DNA of 64,000 nt from a marine gamma proteobacterium HTCC2148 (GTDB lineage Bacteria; Pseudomonadota; Gammaproteobacteria; Pseudomonadales; Halieaceae): positions 1 through 64,000 of the forward strand of contig DS999228.1 of the NCBI GenBank assembly GCA_000156295.1, given 5' to 3'. This document shows positions 25,680 through 34,961 of the stretch, in pieces (the stretch's first letter is position 1; every line of letters begins with the position of its first letter). The notes under the pieces were generated by a model. It saw nothing but the letters and a program-made list of their open reading frames with translations, made no database searches and was not told where the DNA came from. Both the position numbers and the translations under genes were made by a program.

Positions 25680-28124
25680 CTACTCTTCCACGGTCAAACG
25701 GCGTATTTCCTGTTCGTCGCGATCGGCCTCGCAAAATGGCATATCGATCCAACCACTGTTGGAGTACAACTCGGTCGCGTCAGCGTAATGCGGCGAGGCT
25801 GGGTCAGTAGACTGTGAATACGTTAAGATCGCGTTCGCATCAGGACAATCGGTTTCATCCCAGCTGACCGCATGTATATAGCTGTTACCGGCTCGCACAT
25901 CGGAGTAGCCCTCTCCTTCAACAAAGCCCGCGCTGATCACGTTAAACAGCATTGAGCCAGAGCCGCCTGGCAGCGGTATGCGCTCCCCACTTCTTTCTAT
26001 AAATTGCACCTCCCCCCAGGGAGCATCGAGTGCAATATTGTTTTCCTCTAAAAAGACAACCGAGTCAGCCAACGCCTGGCGCACCGCTTCGACCAACGCA
26101 AGGTCACTAACATTCAGCGTATTTGGCGTATTAACCGGGTCGGTGGCATCAAACGGCACTGCCCATAGGTTGCCGAGGCGCCCCACCCGTCGCCATAACT
26201 CGTAGAAGATATGTCCGCCCACGCTATCAATGGTATGACGCGTGTCCCAGGCACCCAGAATTTCGCAGGCTTCAATCATGGAAGCATCAGCGGCGCTATA
26301 GACAGACCAGTCATCCACCGAATCGCACAAAGCCACCACATCCTCGTTGATCAATTCAGCCGCATAGTTGCGCGCAGACGTAAAGATGTCACGAGCCTGT
26401 TGATTGGTAAAGCCTTCACCTTCAAGGTCATCCTCTCCCGCAAGGCGCTGCTCGGCCTGCACAAAAGTGAGTCGAGTTCGAAGACTCTGCTGGTACTCTT
26501 CCGGCCCGATGGCGGGGGTAAACCCGGTAAGCAAGTTGCGTGGATTGGGCAGCCAATAGCTGTCGTTGGCATTGGCTCCGTACTCTGTAGTACGAAGCTT
26601 GGGTAAACTATCGTAGCCCAGTAAATTGGGTGGTGCCCCTTCGTCATTACCCAGTTGGCAGTCCGGATCCGAGCCATCCAATGTCACAATTCTTGCGACT
26701 ACCAGAACCGGCACAGCAATCGGCCCACGAACGCACGAATCTATTAGTTGTTGAGGCGCATTGGGAACTGCAGAAATATCACCGTAGAAGCCATCGCCAT
26801 TGCGGTCAGCTGCAATTGTATTCACCCAGGGAATCCCAATCGTTTTAGTCGCTTCCAGAATATCGTCAAGGCTCTCGGCCTGGCCGAAATTGATCCAATT
26901 TTCCAGGCCTCGTAAATTTTCTTTATTCGCATCATTGAAAGCAAAAATGGTGCCGTTGAAGGTAGGCCAGCCACCGAAGGCTTCGAGCTGATTGCTCAGG
27001 TCCGCGATAGTGCCAAACTGGCTCTGATAAAACGTGTGCTCCACGGTCTCGCCATCGCCATCGACAGCGCTGACGGTAAGGGGTGTCAGGTCGACCAGTT
27101 CCTCGCCGAAGAAATACTGCAGTGGGTTCTCTGGATTTATTTCGAGCTCATGGAGAGTGAACCGACGTGCCGTAGACACCGTGTGGCTCCAGGCGGTGTC
27201 TTTATTGAACCCGATATTAGCCAACGGGATACCGAACAGCCCCGCTCCCATCACATCGTACTCGCCAGGAATCGTGTAGTGCGCCATAAAGAAGCGGTTC
27301 ACGCCCTGCCAGGGGAAATGCGGGTTACCAAAGAGCACGCCGCTGTCGATACCAGAAGCGTCTCGACCAATACCGTAAGCATTACTGCCCAACACATCGG
27401 TAGATGGGAAATCAAATCCGGCTAACAGTTCCTCTGGCGAAGTGGCTGCGATCTGTGCCATTGCCACTTGGCGCATTTGGTCTGACATCGGCGTCAAAGC
27501 AGCAACAGTATCGGCCGGCGGAACAGCATTCACCAGTTCGCGATAAAACGGATCGGCCGAGGCCCGCAATATGGTCTTGTGACCGGACCTCAAAGCATCA
27601 TCGAGCGTAACCGGTCTAACCCAGGCCTCTCCGCGGCAACCTTCATCGCCCTCAGCGAGGTTGTCCACTCCGGTGTCTTCGAGGTAGCGACTTATCCCAG
27701 CGGCATAGCCTTCAAACAGCGAAACTCCACGCTCACTCATTTGCTCTTTAACGCGCTCTATTGCCTCATCGGTATTGTAAAGTCGCATCACAAAATCAAA
27801 TTCAAGGTTGCCATCATCACCAAAATATTCTGCAGACTCACCATTGGCTCGCACGACTTCTCGCATGTAGCTGCAGAAATTTTGCTCAGCAAACGCGTAG
27901 CCCGCACCATAGCCCAAACTGCCCCAGTCATCGGCTGTGATATGAGGTATGCCATATTCAGTCCAGATCACCTCTGCCTGGTAGGTAAGTTCGGGTTCTG
28001 GAGGGTCTACCGGTGGAGGATCGACAGGAGCCGGGCGATCAGATGAATCACTGCTACAGGCGATGAGAAACGCAGAAAGGATAGACACAAGTGGCAAACG
28101 AACTCTGCCAAGCAAATGATTCAT
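25680..28124 (-). CDS. penicillin-acylase-family (Ntn hydrolase) lipoprotein
   Basis: Amide hydrolase exported to the periplasm or outer membrane; relatives cleave beta-lactam side chains or acyl-homoserine lactones. 814 residues. The N-terminus ends in a lipobox (AFLIAC, Cys23), followed by a Ser/Pro/Asp-rich spacer. The autocatalytic cleavage site is visible: Ser247 in VLGSNAYGIG would become the N-terminal nucleophile of the beta subunit, leaving an alpha chain of about 225 residues. NPHFPWQGVNRFF and the Asn/Asp-rich beta chain are typical. Lipid anchoring distinguishes it from the soluble periplasmic PvdQ type. It stands alone, convergent with ribB. Confidence 0.88.
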   Translation of the reverse strand: MNHLLGRVRLPLVSILSAFLIACSSDSSDRPAPVDPPPVDPPEPELTYQAEVIWTEYGIPHITADDWGSLGYGAGYAFAEQNFCSYMREVVRANGESAEYFGDDGNLEFDFVMRLYNTDEAIERVKEQMSERGVSLFEGYAAGISRYLEDTGVDNLAEGDEGCRGEAWVRPVTLDDALRSGHKTILRASADPFYRELVNAVPPADTVAALTPMSDQMRQVAMAQIAATSPEELLAGFDFPSTDVLGSNAYGIGRDASGIDSGVLFGNPHFPWQGVNRFFMAHYTIPGEYDVMGAGLFGIPLANIGFNKDTAWSHTVSTARRFTLHELEINPENPLQYFFGEELVDLTPLTVSAVDGDGETVEHTFYQSQFGTIADLSNQLEAFGGWPTFNGTIFAFNDANKENLRGLENWINFGQAESLDDILEATKTIGIPWVNTIAADRNGDGFYGDISAVPNAPQQLIDSCVRGPIAVPVLVVARIVTLDGSDPDCQLGNDEGAPPNLLGYDSLPKLRTTEYGANANDSYWLPNPRNLLTGFTPAIGPEEYQQSLRTRLTFVQAEQRLAGEDDLEGEGFTNQQARDIFTSARNYAAELINEDVVALCDSVDDWSVYSAADASMIEACEILGAWDTRHTIDSVGGHIFYELWRRVGRLGNLWAVPFDATDPVNTPNTLNVSDLALVEAVRQALADSVVFLEENNIALDAPWGEVQFIERSGERIPLPGGSGSMLFNVISAGFVEGEGYSDVRAGNSYIHAVSWDETDCPDANAILTYSQSTDPASPHYADATELYSNSGWIDMPFCEADRDEQEIRRLTVEE

Positions 28125-28238
28125 GTAGAAACCCTCTATTTAAAAAGTTAAGTGGTCGACAGTGTACGCCTCAAAGATCAACCGATGCGGATTACCTTGA
28201 GTCATATCGGGCCACACATCAGTTATATGTGGCCAGGC

Positions 28239-29003
28239 CTAGAGATCGCGAAAGTTTGGCGTTCGTTTCTCCATAAACGCAGTAATCGCCTCCATGTTTT
28301 CTGGCGAGCCGGCCTGCCTGGCCATCGCCTCCTGTTCAGCCTGCATAGCGATCTCAATTGCAGGAAGATGATGCATTCTCAAACTCCGTTTGATTTCGCG
28401 CAAGGCGTTCACCGGCCACTGGGCTATTTCCCTGGCTTTGGCCATGGCGTGGTCAAATAGCTCTTCAGCCGGCAAAACCTGAGCCACAATACCCTGACTA
28501 AGCGCTTTTTCAGCATCAACCCATTCGGCGGTATAAAACAACTCAGCGGCGCGCTGTGCGCCAATGTTTGCCTGCAACATGTAGCTGCTACCCCACTCCG
28601 GCGCCAGACCGAGACTGGCAAATGGCAATCGCATGCGAAAAGTATCGGACGCGTAAACGATATCGGCATGAAAAAGAACCGTTGCTCCGCCACCCACCGA
28701 GGCACCCTGTACCGCAGCGACCAAGGGTTTATCGAACTCGGCGATAGCTAACGCCGCGGCATTAAACAAAGCCTGCGGGTCTGCGCCCTCCTCGCTAAAG
28801 CCGGACAAATCAACCCCGGAACTAAAGTTGTCTCCAGCACCACATAGCAGTGCGCAGACCACTGAACTGTCTTCAGACGCACTCCGAAAGATATCGCATA
28901 TGCCCGCCCACATGGCATTACTAATCGCATTTTTCTTCTCTGGTCTGTTAAAGGTAACAACCAGCACACCATCAATGTTTTCGGTAAGAATTTGGTCTGT
29001 CAT
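28239..29003 (-). CDS. enoyl-CoA hydratase/isomerase family protein
   Basis: Crotonase acting on CoA thioesters of the adjoining pathway. 254 residues from the ATG at 29003 (MTDQILTENIDGV); the frame extends 44 codons upstream into the nitroreductase gene but this has no ribosome site and the family starts here. Oxyanion-hole motifs NFSSGVDLSGF (about 63-73) and GASVGGGATVLFHADIVYAS (about 103-122) are present. The APEWGSSYML segment supplies one acidic residue. It is the last gene of the minus-strand operon at 28.2-35.4 kb, 7 bp after the nitroreductase gene. Confidence 0.88.
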   Translation of the reverse strand: MTDQILTENIDGVLVVTFNRPEKKNAISNAMWAGICDIFRSASEDSSVVCALLCGAGDNFSSGVDLSGFSEEGADPQALFNAAALAIAEFDKPLVAAVQGASVGGGATVLFHADIVYASDTFRMRLPFASLGLAPEWGSSYMLQANIGAQRAAELFYTAEWVDAEKALSQGIVAQVLPAEELFDHAMAKAREIAQWPVNALREIKRSLRMHHLPAIEIAMQAEQEAMARQAGSPENMEAITAFMEKRTPNFRDL

Positions 29004-29010
29004 ATCAACT

Positions 29011-29685
29011 CTATTGATGAAAGGTAACAGTATCAGCAAGCACTGCGCGATCAGTAAGACATGCATTTGCCGGCGCATTTGTTTCGGGGTAGCCAAAGGA
29101 AAGGCCGAATAATAATTTGTTGTTGGCTTCAACACCCAGGACTTCGCGAATCCAATCAGCCTGAAAACTTAATGCAGTCTGCGGACAGCTTCCCAGGCCA
29201 TGGGCAGTGAGCGAAAGCATCACGGTTTGCGCGTACATACCAAGGTCCGCTGCTTCACGCAGGCCAAAAGGTTCGGGTAGAAAGAAAAAAGCAACGTGTG
29301 GCGCATCAAAAAATGTGAAGTTGCGCATGAACTGTACATGGCGAGCTGCTTTATCTGCCCGTTCAATGCCTACTGAGTCATACAATGCCTGCGCTGATCC
29401 ATGTTGTCTTTCCTTGTACACGCCATCGTATGAGCCGTCATAAGGAAAATCCATAGACATTTCACCGGCCATGAAACGATCTGACATCTCAGACCTCAGC
29501 TTTTCAATACTGGCGCCAGAAGCAACATGCACCAGCCAAGGCTGCGTATTACAGTTACTGGGTGCCCGCTGGGCGACCTGAAATACCTGCGTCAGCAATT
29601 CCTCGCTCACAGCCTCAGGTTTGAATGCGCGTAAAGAGCGGCGCCCTTCTACAACTTGGGCAAATGCTGCACTAAGGTCGGACAT
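29011..29685 (-). CDS. nitroreductase-family flavoprotein
   Basis: FMN-dependent oxidoreductase, 224 residues from the ATG at 29685 with GGAG upstream. Signature segments: EGRRSLRAFKPEAVSEELL near the N-terminus (FMN phosphate contact), QRAPSNCNTQPW (about residues 40-51) and the C-terminal GLSFGYPETNAPAN. Its place inside a CoA-thioester operon, between two crotonases, suggests it reduces a pathway intermediate such as an enone or unsaturated CoA ester rather than a nitro compound; this is inference. Confidence 0.86.
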   Translation of the reverse strand: MSDLSAAFAQVVEGRRSLRAFKPEAVSEELLTQVFQVAQRAPSNCNTQPWLVHVASGASIEKLRSEMSDRFMAGEMSMDFPYDGSYDGVYKERQHGSAQALYDSVGIERADKAARHVQFMRNFTFFDAPHVAFFFLPEPFGLREAADLGMYAQTVMLSLTAHGLGSCPQTALSFQADWIREVLGVEANNKLLFGLSFGYPETNAPANACLTDRAVLADTVTFHQ

Positions 29686-29729
29686 ACTTATCAATTCTCC
29701 AGATAGCGGATCGGCATTATGGGCAGTTG

Positions 29730-30548
29730 TCAGCTGCCAGTAAACTCGGCGGGGCGTTTTTCCTTGAAAGCCCTCATACCCTCTTTCGCATCACTGGACG
29801 CAAAAACAGGACCGGCCAACTCGTCTGAAGCGACCATCGCATCGCCTTCCGAGAGACATTCCTGATGTTCGCGCAACGACTTCACCACAGCCCTCACTGC
29901 CAACGGGCCATTGCTACAGATTTTCTGTGCATATTCTTTTGCTGCCTCCAGGGTTTTACCCGCGGGAACCATTTTATTAATCAGCCCAAAATCTAATGCC
30001 TGCTGAGCGGTAATATGTTCGCCACACAGCAGCATTTCTGCAGCCAGGCAATAGGGAATCTGCCGACGCAAACGAATGGTAGAGCCAGACATCGGATAAA
30101 GACCTCGAGCCACTTCAGTAACGCCAAAGATAGCGTTATCGGCGCCCACGCGGATGTCTGTTCCCTGCAAAATTTCAGTGCCGCCCGCCAGTGCATAGCC
30201 CTCAACGGCTAGGATCAGAGGTTTGTTCGGCCGGTTTTCGCGCAGTAGCGCCTGCCAATGAATATTAGGTACTTCAGCCATCAGCGACATGAACTCTTCG
30301 GTCGAGCCTTGTTCGCCATCAGCACCCGCCTTAAGGTCCATGCCAGCACAAAAAGTATCTCCATTAGCGGTGAGAATGGCGCAGTGCAGGTCGTCTCGCT
30401 CGTCCAGTAATCGCCATGCCTTGTACATCCCCAGCAGCATCTCAGGGCTGAAGGCATTTTTAGCTTCAGGGCGATTGAGAGTCACTATGAGAACGTTACC
30501 CTCTTGTTCGACAATGCAGTTCTTGGTGCTTATTTCTAACTCAGCCAT
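29730..30548 (-). CDS. enoyl-CoA hydratase/isomerase family protein
   Basis: Second crotonase of the operon, 272 residues. FCAGMDLKAG (about 65-74) and VEGYALAGGTEILQGTDIRVG (about 112-132) form the oxyanion hole, and EVARGLYPMSGST carries a Glu at the first catalytic position. The C-terminal EGMRAFKEKRPAEF is typical of EchA-type hydratases. It lies 24 bp after the CoA ligase gene on the same strand. Differences from the neighbour at 28.2 kb are large, so the two likely act at separate steps. Confidence 0.9.
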   Translation of the reverse strand: MAELEISTKNCIVEQEGNVLIVTLNRPEAKNAFSPEMLLGMYKAWRLLDERDDLHCAILTANGDTFCAGMDLKAGADGEQGSTEEFMSLMAEVPNIHWQALLRENRPNKPLILAVEGYALAGGTEILQGTDIRVGADNAIFGVTEVARGLYPMSGSTIRLRRQIPYCLAAEMLLCGEHITAQQALDFGLINKMVPAGKTLEAAKEYAQKICSNGPLAVRAVVKSLREHQECLSEGDAMVASDELAGPVFASSDAKEGMRAFKEKRPAEFTGS

Positions 30549-30572
30549 ATTTCTCTTCCATAAATTCAGATA

Positions 30573-32201
30573 TCAAGCAATTAGACATTCGCCTGACAGA
30601 GCGATTTCCAGGGCCTTTGGGTAAGCGGGCTTGCCGCTTGGCGCACGAGGAACTTCATCCACTAAATGCAATTCTCGTGGAAGTTTGTATCCAGCAATAT
30701 AATTTCTGGCGTTTTCCTGCAAAGAGGCGAGGCTTAACTCACTATCGCCTCGCAACGCGACAACGGCGGTGACCTTACTGCCAAAACGTTCATCCGGCGT
30801 CGCGACCACCAGACAGTCGAAAATCGCCGGGTTGGCCTTGAGTGCCTGCTCGACCTCTTCGGGAAATACTTTTTCGCCCCCGGTGTTAATGCAGTTAGAG
30901 CCACGACCGTAGACCGTAATGCTTCCATCTTCTTCCAGTCTTGCCTCGTCGCCCAGCAACAGCCAGGGTTTACCATCAACTTCAACAATCGTTTTTGCAG
31001 TTTTTTCAGGATCGTTGTAATAGCCCACTGGTATATGACCGCTGCGCGAAAAAATACCCATTTCACCCGGGGACACGTGCTCGTTTGGCTGCCCATCAAC
31101 ATCAGAGATCACCGACATGAACTCGCTCTTGGTCACATTGCCCAAGCCCTGACCTTTTTTACCGCCACCATCCATTCCCATATTGCCGCTTTCGGAAGAG
31201 CCAAATGAGTTAGTGATAAACACATTGGGAAAGTGTTGTTTGAACGATTCCTGCTTGGACTCGGAGAAAACAGCCCCGCCAGAACCCACGCTAAAAACAG
31301 AACTCAGATCCCAGCGTCCCTCGTTATCCTCAAGCGCATCAAGCAAAGGTACTGCCATGGCATCGCCAACAATCGAAATAGCATTCACTTTTTCGGTGGC
31401 CACCGTATCCCAAATTCGCTCGCCAACCAATGAGCGATCGGGACTGAGTACCACCGTATTACCTGCCAACAATTGGATACAGGCATACCACCAACAAGCG
31501 CCGTGCATCAGTGGTGCCAAGGCCATCCCTACTATTGGAAAGTCGCCTACCCGATCGACTATCTGCTCAGGCTCGGCAATCGCACCATCGGGGTGAAACC
31601 AGCCACCGCCGCCCATAGCAGCAAAAAACACGGCCTTGTGCGGCCACATCACGCCTTTGGGCATTCCGGTGGTGCCACCGGTGTAAAGAATGAATAAATC
31701 CTCGTCCGCGCGTTCGCTAAAGTCCCTGGCATCGCTCTGGTCCTCCATCGCTTTTTCGTATTCAACAGAATCGATACTTTGGGGGTCGAAGTCGGTGCCG
31801 TCCTGAACGTGGATGAAAGTTTTTAGCTCTGGTGCTGATTGCAAAATCTCACCGATATGGGGCGTAAACTCACGGTTGTGAATGCACGCCACCATATTGG
31901 CGTTATCAAAAATATAAAGAAGCTCGTCTTTGACGTAGCGGTAATTGACATTAATGGGAACCGCGCGAATCTTGAAACAGGCCAGCATGCCTTCCAGGTA
32001 CTCGTTGCAGTTATAAAGGTAGAGACCGACGTGATCGCCTGCTTTCACTCCACGAGATGAAAGGTAATGAGCCATGCGATTGGCACGCTGCTCGAGTTCG
32101 AGGAATGTCGCCCTCTGATCACCGCAAACCAGCGCATCTCTGCCCGGCACCTTATCGGCAACCATTTCATACATGTCAGCAATGTTAAAATGCTTTTTCA
32201 T
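30573..32201 (-). CDS. AMP-forming acyl-CoA ligase (FadD-like)
   Basis: 542 residues. ANL signatures: LYTGGTTGMPKGVMW (about 172-186), the FGSSESG segment around 330 in place of YGxTE, LLLGDEARLEEDG with the hinge, and the C-terminal RAPSGKPAYPKA Lys motif. The Gly-rich GGTTG and the insertion with GGGWFHPDG resemble FadD19/FadD2-type ligases that act on branched or steroid side-chain acids. It begins 10 bp after the thiolase-like gene, deep in the operon, and presumably supplies the CoA thioester used by its neighbours. Confidence 0.88.
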   Translation of the reverse strand: MKKHFNIADMYEMVADKVPGRDALVCGDQRATFLELEQRANRMAHYLSSRGVKAGDHVGLYLYNCNEYLEGMLACFKIRAVPINVNYRYVKDELLYIFDNANMVACIHNREFTPHIGEILQSAPELKTFIHVQDGTDFDPQSIDSVEYEKAMEDQSDARDFSERADEDLFILYTGGTTGMPKGVMWPHKAVFFAAMGGGGWFHPDGAIAEPEQIVDRVGDFPIVGMALAPLMHGACWWYACIQLLAGNTVVLSPDRSLVGERIWDTVATEKVNAISIVGDAMAVPLLDALEDNEGRWDLSSVFSVGSGGAVFSESKQESFKQHFPNVFITNSFGSSESGNMGMDGGGKKGQGLGNVTKSEFMSVISDVDGQPNEHVSPGEMGIFSRSGHIPVGYYNDPEKTAKTIVEVDGKPWLLLGDEARLEEDGSITVYGRGSNCINTGGEKVFPEEVEQALKANPAIFDCLVVATPDERFGSKVTAVVALRGDSELSLASLQENARNYIAGYKLPRELHLVDEVPRAPSGKPAYPKALEIALSGECLIA

Positions 32202-32210
32202 CTTCGTCTC

Positions 32211-33374
32211 CTAACCCTTCTCTGCGCCAACAACCCACATGGCAAAGAACTGCGCACCACCGCCATAGGCGTGACCCATGGCAAGCTTTGCTCCTTCAAC
32301 CTGATGAGCGCCGGCATCACCACGCACTTGCCTGGCAGCCTCGGCGAAGCGAATCATGCCGGATGCACCAATGGGATTTGAAGACAATACGCCGCCGGAG
32401 GGATTCCACGGGATATCACCGCCCTCGTCCAACGACGTGGCTCCTTCCATGGTCAACTTCCAACCCTCGCCCTCAGGCGCAAAGCCCAGGTTCTCGAGCC
32501 ACATTGGCTCATACCAGCTGAAAGGCACATACACTTCGGCACAGTCGAGGTCCCTACGCGGGTCAACAATACCTGCCTGCTTGTAGACATCGGCCGCACA
32601 GTCCTTACCCGCTTGCGGATTAACCTCTTCGCGTCCTGCGTACATGGTGGGCTCCGAGCGCATCGCAACACCGCGTATCCAGGCCGGAGGTTTTGTGGCC
32701 TGGTCAGCCAGTTCTTCATTGGCAATCACCATGGCACAAGCGCCATCAGAAGACGGACAGGCCTCGAGAAATCTAATCGGGTCCCACAGCATGAATGACT
32801 CCTCCACTTCCTTCATGGTGATGTCCGGCTTTTGCAGGTGTGCCAGTGGATTGCGTGCCCCATGCAGTCTGTCCTTCATAGCGACCTTGATGCCGACATC
32901 GTAGGGGGCTTCGGAGCGACGCATGTATTCACGAATAATCGGTGCAAAGTAACCGCCAGCTCCCGCATTCAAATGCGTTGAGAACGGCTGTGGCGTAGAC
33001 AGGGCCCACATCGCGTTGGATTCGGATTGCTTTTCGAAAGCGACCGTTAAAACTCGTTTAAAGGTTCCACTTTGAACGTGAGACGCCGCCACTAACGCCG
33101 TTGAACCGCCAACAGAACCGGCTGTATGCACGCGCATCATAGGCTTGCCATTACAGCCCAGAGCATCTGTGAGATAAATCTCAGGCATGATGACGCCTTC
33201 GAACATATCCGGTGCCTTACCTATAATGACCGCGTCGATGTCATCCCAGGTCAGGTCTGCGTCCTGCAATGCATTCACCGCCGCCTCGCGCACCAGTCCA
33301 GCGATAGACACGTCATCGCGTTTGGTGGTGTAACTCGTCTGGCCGATACCGACCACTGCTGCCAGATTCGCCAT
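32211..33374 (-). CDS. thiolase-fold protein lacking the catalytic Cys (Ltp-like), larger partner
   Basis: 387 residues with the thiolase/SCP-x fold. At the position of the nucleophilic Cys it reads RVHTAGSVGGSTALVAASH (His83-Thr-Ala-Gly), and the usual GHP near the C-terminus is SNPIGASG, so ordinary thiolysis is not possible. Such substitutions are known from Ltp2-type retro-aldolases of cholesterol side-chain degradation, which work with a DUF35 partner; two DUF35 genes lie upstream. Its start overlaps the stop of the preceding thiolase-like gene (TAATG), indicating a tightly coupled pair. Retro-aldolase activity is inference. Confidence 0.82.
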   Translation of the reverse strand: MANLAAVVGIGQTSYTTKRDDVSIAGLVREAAVNALQDADLTWDDIDAVIIGKAPDMFEGVIMPEIYLTDALGCNGKPMMRVHTAGSVGGSTALVAASHVQSGTFKRVLTVAFEKQSESNAMWALSTPQPFSTHLNAGAGGYFAPIIREYMRRSEAPYDVGIKVAMKDRLHGARNPLAHLQKPDITMKEVEESFMLWDPIRFLEACPSSDGACAMVIANEELADQATKPPAWIRGVAMRSEPTMYAGREEVNPQAGKDCAADVYKQAGIVDPRRDLDCAEVYVPFSWYEPMWLENLGFAPEGEGWKLTMEGATSLDEGGDIPWNPSGGVLSSNPIGASGMIRFAEAARQVRGDAGAHQVEGAKLAMGHAYGGGAQFFAMWVVGAEKG

Positions 33375-34432
33375 TACGCTTTCTCCACTACGGTAACTAG
33401 ATTGTGCTGCAGACAGGGACCTGAAGTGGCGTGAGCAACGCCCCGCCCCGCATCGCCCGCAATAATGCGGTTGAACACTTCCCCAATGCGCGAAAGGCCC
33501 GACGCCATCATCAGGTTACCTGCCAAAACACCACCACTAGGATTGATATTAGTTTCTTTGCCCAAGCCCAGAGCCCGGGTCAGTACAATTTCCTGATGAC
33601 TAAACGGTGCGTACAACTCAGCGACATCAACAGGGCCATCGCCCAAACCGGCACCCTCTGCTGCCAGGCGAGTCGAAACCGAGTCGGTAAGGTCTCGCAT
33701 GCCCATATTGTGGCTTTCGATACGATGGTCAATGCCGCTGATGACCGCATAGGGCACGCCCCATGATTTCGCCTTTTCCACCGTACAAATTATCATCGCC
33801 GAAGCGCCATCTGACACCGGGGGACAATCGGCTTTGCGTAAGGGCGACACATAGCTGGGCTGGGCCAACACATCTTCAGGACTGACATCCCCCGCCAGCT
33901 GTGCATTGGGATTATTACGCGCGTTACGACGAGAACGGGACACGACTTCTGCCATATCCCGTTCACTGATTTTTCCCTGATCTAACAACATCCTGGCCTG
34001 CATTGCCGCCAGTGCAATGGTATCCACCCAGAGCGGCGCGAGGTAATAGGGGTCTAGCTGCTGCGACAATACAATCGGCAGCTCTCCCGGAGAAGACTTG
34101 CCAAAACCATAAATCAGCGCGGAGTCTGCGTGCCCCATACGGATTTTAAGCATGGATTCATAAAGCGCCCAGGCGGCGTCCATTTCAACGTGTGATTCTT
34201 TAATGGGGGGCACCGCGCCCAGTGCGTCAACACCAGCGACAAAGGCAAAGGCTGCTCCCTGCAGGTAATCGCAACTCCCTGAGCACACAAAGTCGACATC
34301 CTGTGCATTGTTGATGCCGGCCTGACTGAACACCTCTGCCAACACCGGCATAATAAGCTCGACTTCATTACAGGGTCCGACATCAGAGACGGCTTTGGAC
34401 TGGTTGTAGGCAACAATGGCTATGTCTTTCAT
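33374..34432 (-). CDS. thiolase-fold protein lacking the catalytic Cys, smaller partner
   Basis: 352 residues from the ATG at 34432 (MKDIAIVAYNQSKAVSDVG), chosen because GGGAGG lies before it and it begins 4 bp after the DUF35 gene; the frame continues upstream without support. At the nucleophile position the sequence is KESHVEMDAAWAL, with no Cys, and the C-terminal histidine motif is AGNLMMASG. It is therefore non-canonical like its overlapping neighbour. The two probably form a heteromer with the DUF35 proteins, but their mutual similarity is only of fold level. Confidence 0.82.
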   Translation of the reverse strand: MKDIAIVAYNQSKAVSDVGPCNEVELIMPVLAEVFSQAGINNAQDVDFVCSGSCDYLQGAAFAFVAGVDALGAVPPIKESHVEMDAAWALYESMLKIRMGHADSALIYGFGKSSPGELPIVLSQQLDPYYLAPLWVDTIALAAMQARMLLDQGKISERDMAEVVSRSRRNARNNPNAQLAGDVSPEDVLAQPSYVSPLRKADCPPVSDGASAMIICTVEKAKSWGVPYAVISGIDHRIESHNMGMRDLTDSVSTRLAAEGAGLGDGPVDVAELYAPFSHQEIVLTRALGLGKETNINPSGGVLAGNLMMASGLSRIGEVFNRIIAGDAGRGVAHATSGPCLQHNLVTVVEKA

Positions 34433-34436
34433 CAGC

Positions 34437-34949
34437 TTAACCCTCCCACCCTGCGACCGAGATTTTACCAATCCTGTCCACTGGCACATCCGGCTCATCG
34501 ATAGGCTTGAAATAGCGAATATTGTCCATTGCGTAATCCCATTCCTCTGCAGGCTTCCAGACTGCTTGCACACGCTGGCCTATATGCACGTCTTCGTTAA
34601 CACACTCACTCATCAAGTGGATAAAGGAAAGGTTAGCGCCATCCGCCACCAGATTGGCGATGATGTAGGGTGGTTTGATCGGGTTATTCGGAATGGGTAT
34701 TGCAACAATGGTAAAGGACTCAACCGTTGCTTTGTCTGCCAGCACCACTTCTTCCTGCGTTGGCACGCCGCAAGCTGCACAGGATCCACGTGGTGGAAAA
34801 TAGACCTGCTCACACAAAGGACATCGCTGACCGGTTAATACGCCTCTCTTTACCTGCGAGAGGAATCTTGCAGGCGCAGCGCCTGCAGTAAAGTTGTACT
34901 TCAGGTAAATCGGCGCTTCGATACCTGTGATGGGTTCTTGTTCGCTCAT
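34437..34949 (-). CDS. DUF35 OB-fold protein with zinc ribbon
   Basis: 170 residues. N-terminal rubredoxin-like zinc ribbon with Cys43, Cys46, Cys57 and Cys60 (RCPLCEQVYFPPRGSCAACG), then the OB-fold (about 75-150: ESFTIVAIPIPNNPIKPPYIIANLVADGA). DUF35 proteins bind acyl-CoA and partner with thiolase-like enzymes, for example ChsH2 with Ltp2. It precedes the smaller thiolase-like gene by 4 bp and follows the second DUF35 gene by 12 bp. Confidence 0.9.
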   Translation of the reverse strand: MSEQEPITGIEAPIYLKYNFTAGAAPARFLSQVKRGVLTGQRCPLCEQVYFPPRGSCAACGVPTQEEVVLADKATVESFTIVAIPIPNNPIKPPYIIANLVADGANLSFIHLMSECVNEDVHIGQRVQAVWKPAEEWDYAMDNIRYFKPIDEPDVPVDRIGKISVAGWEG

Positions 34950-34961
34950 AAAAATCGCCTC

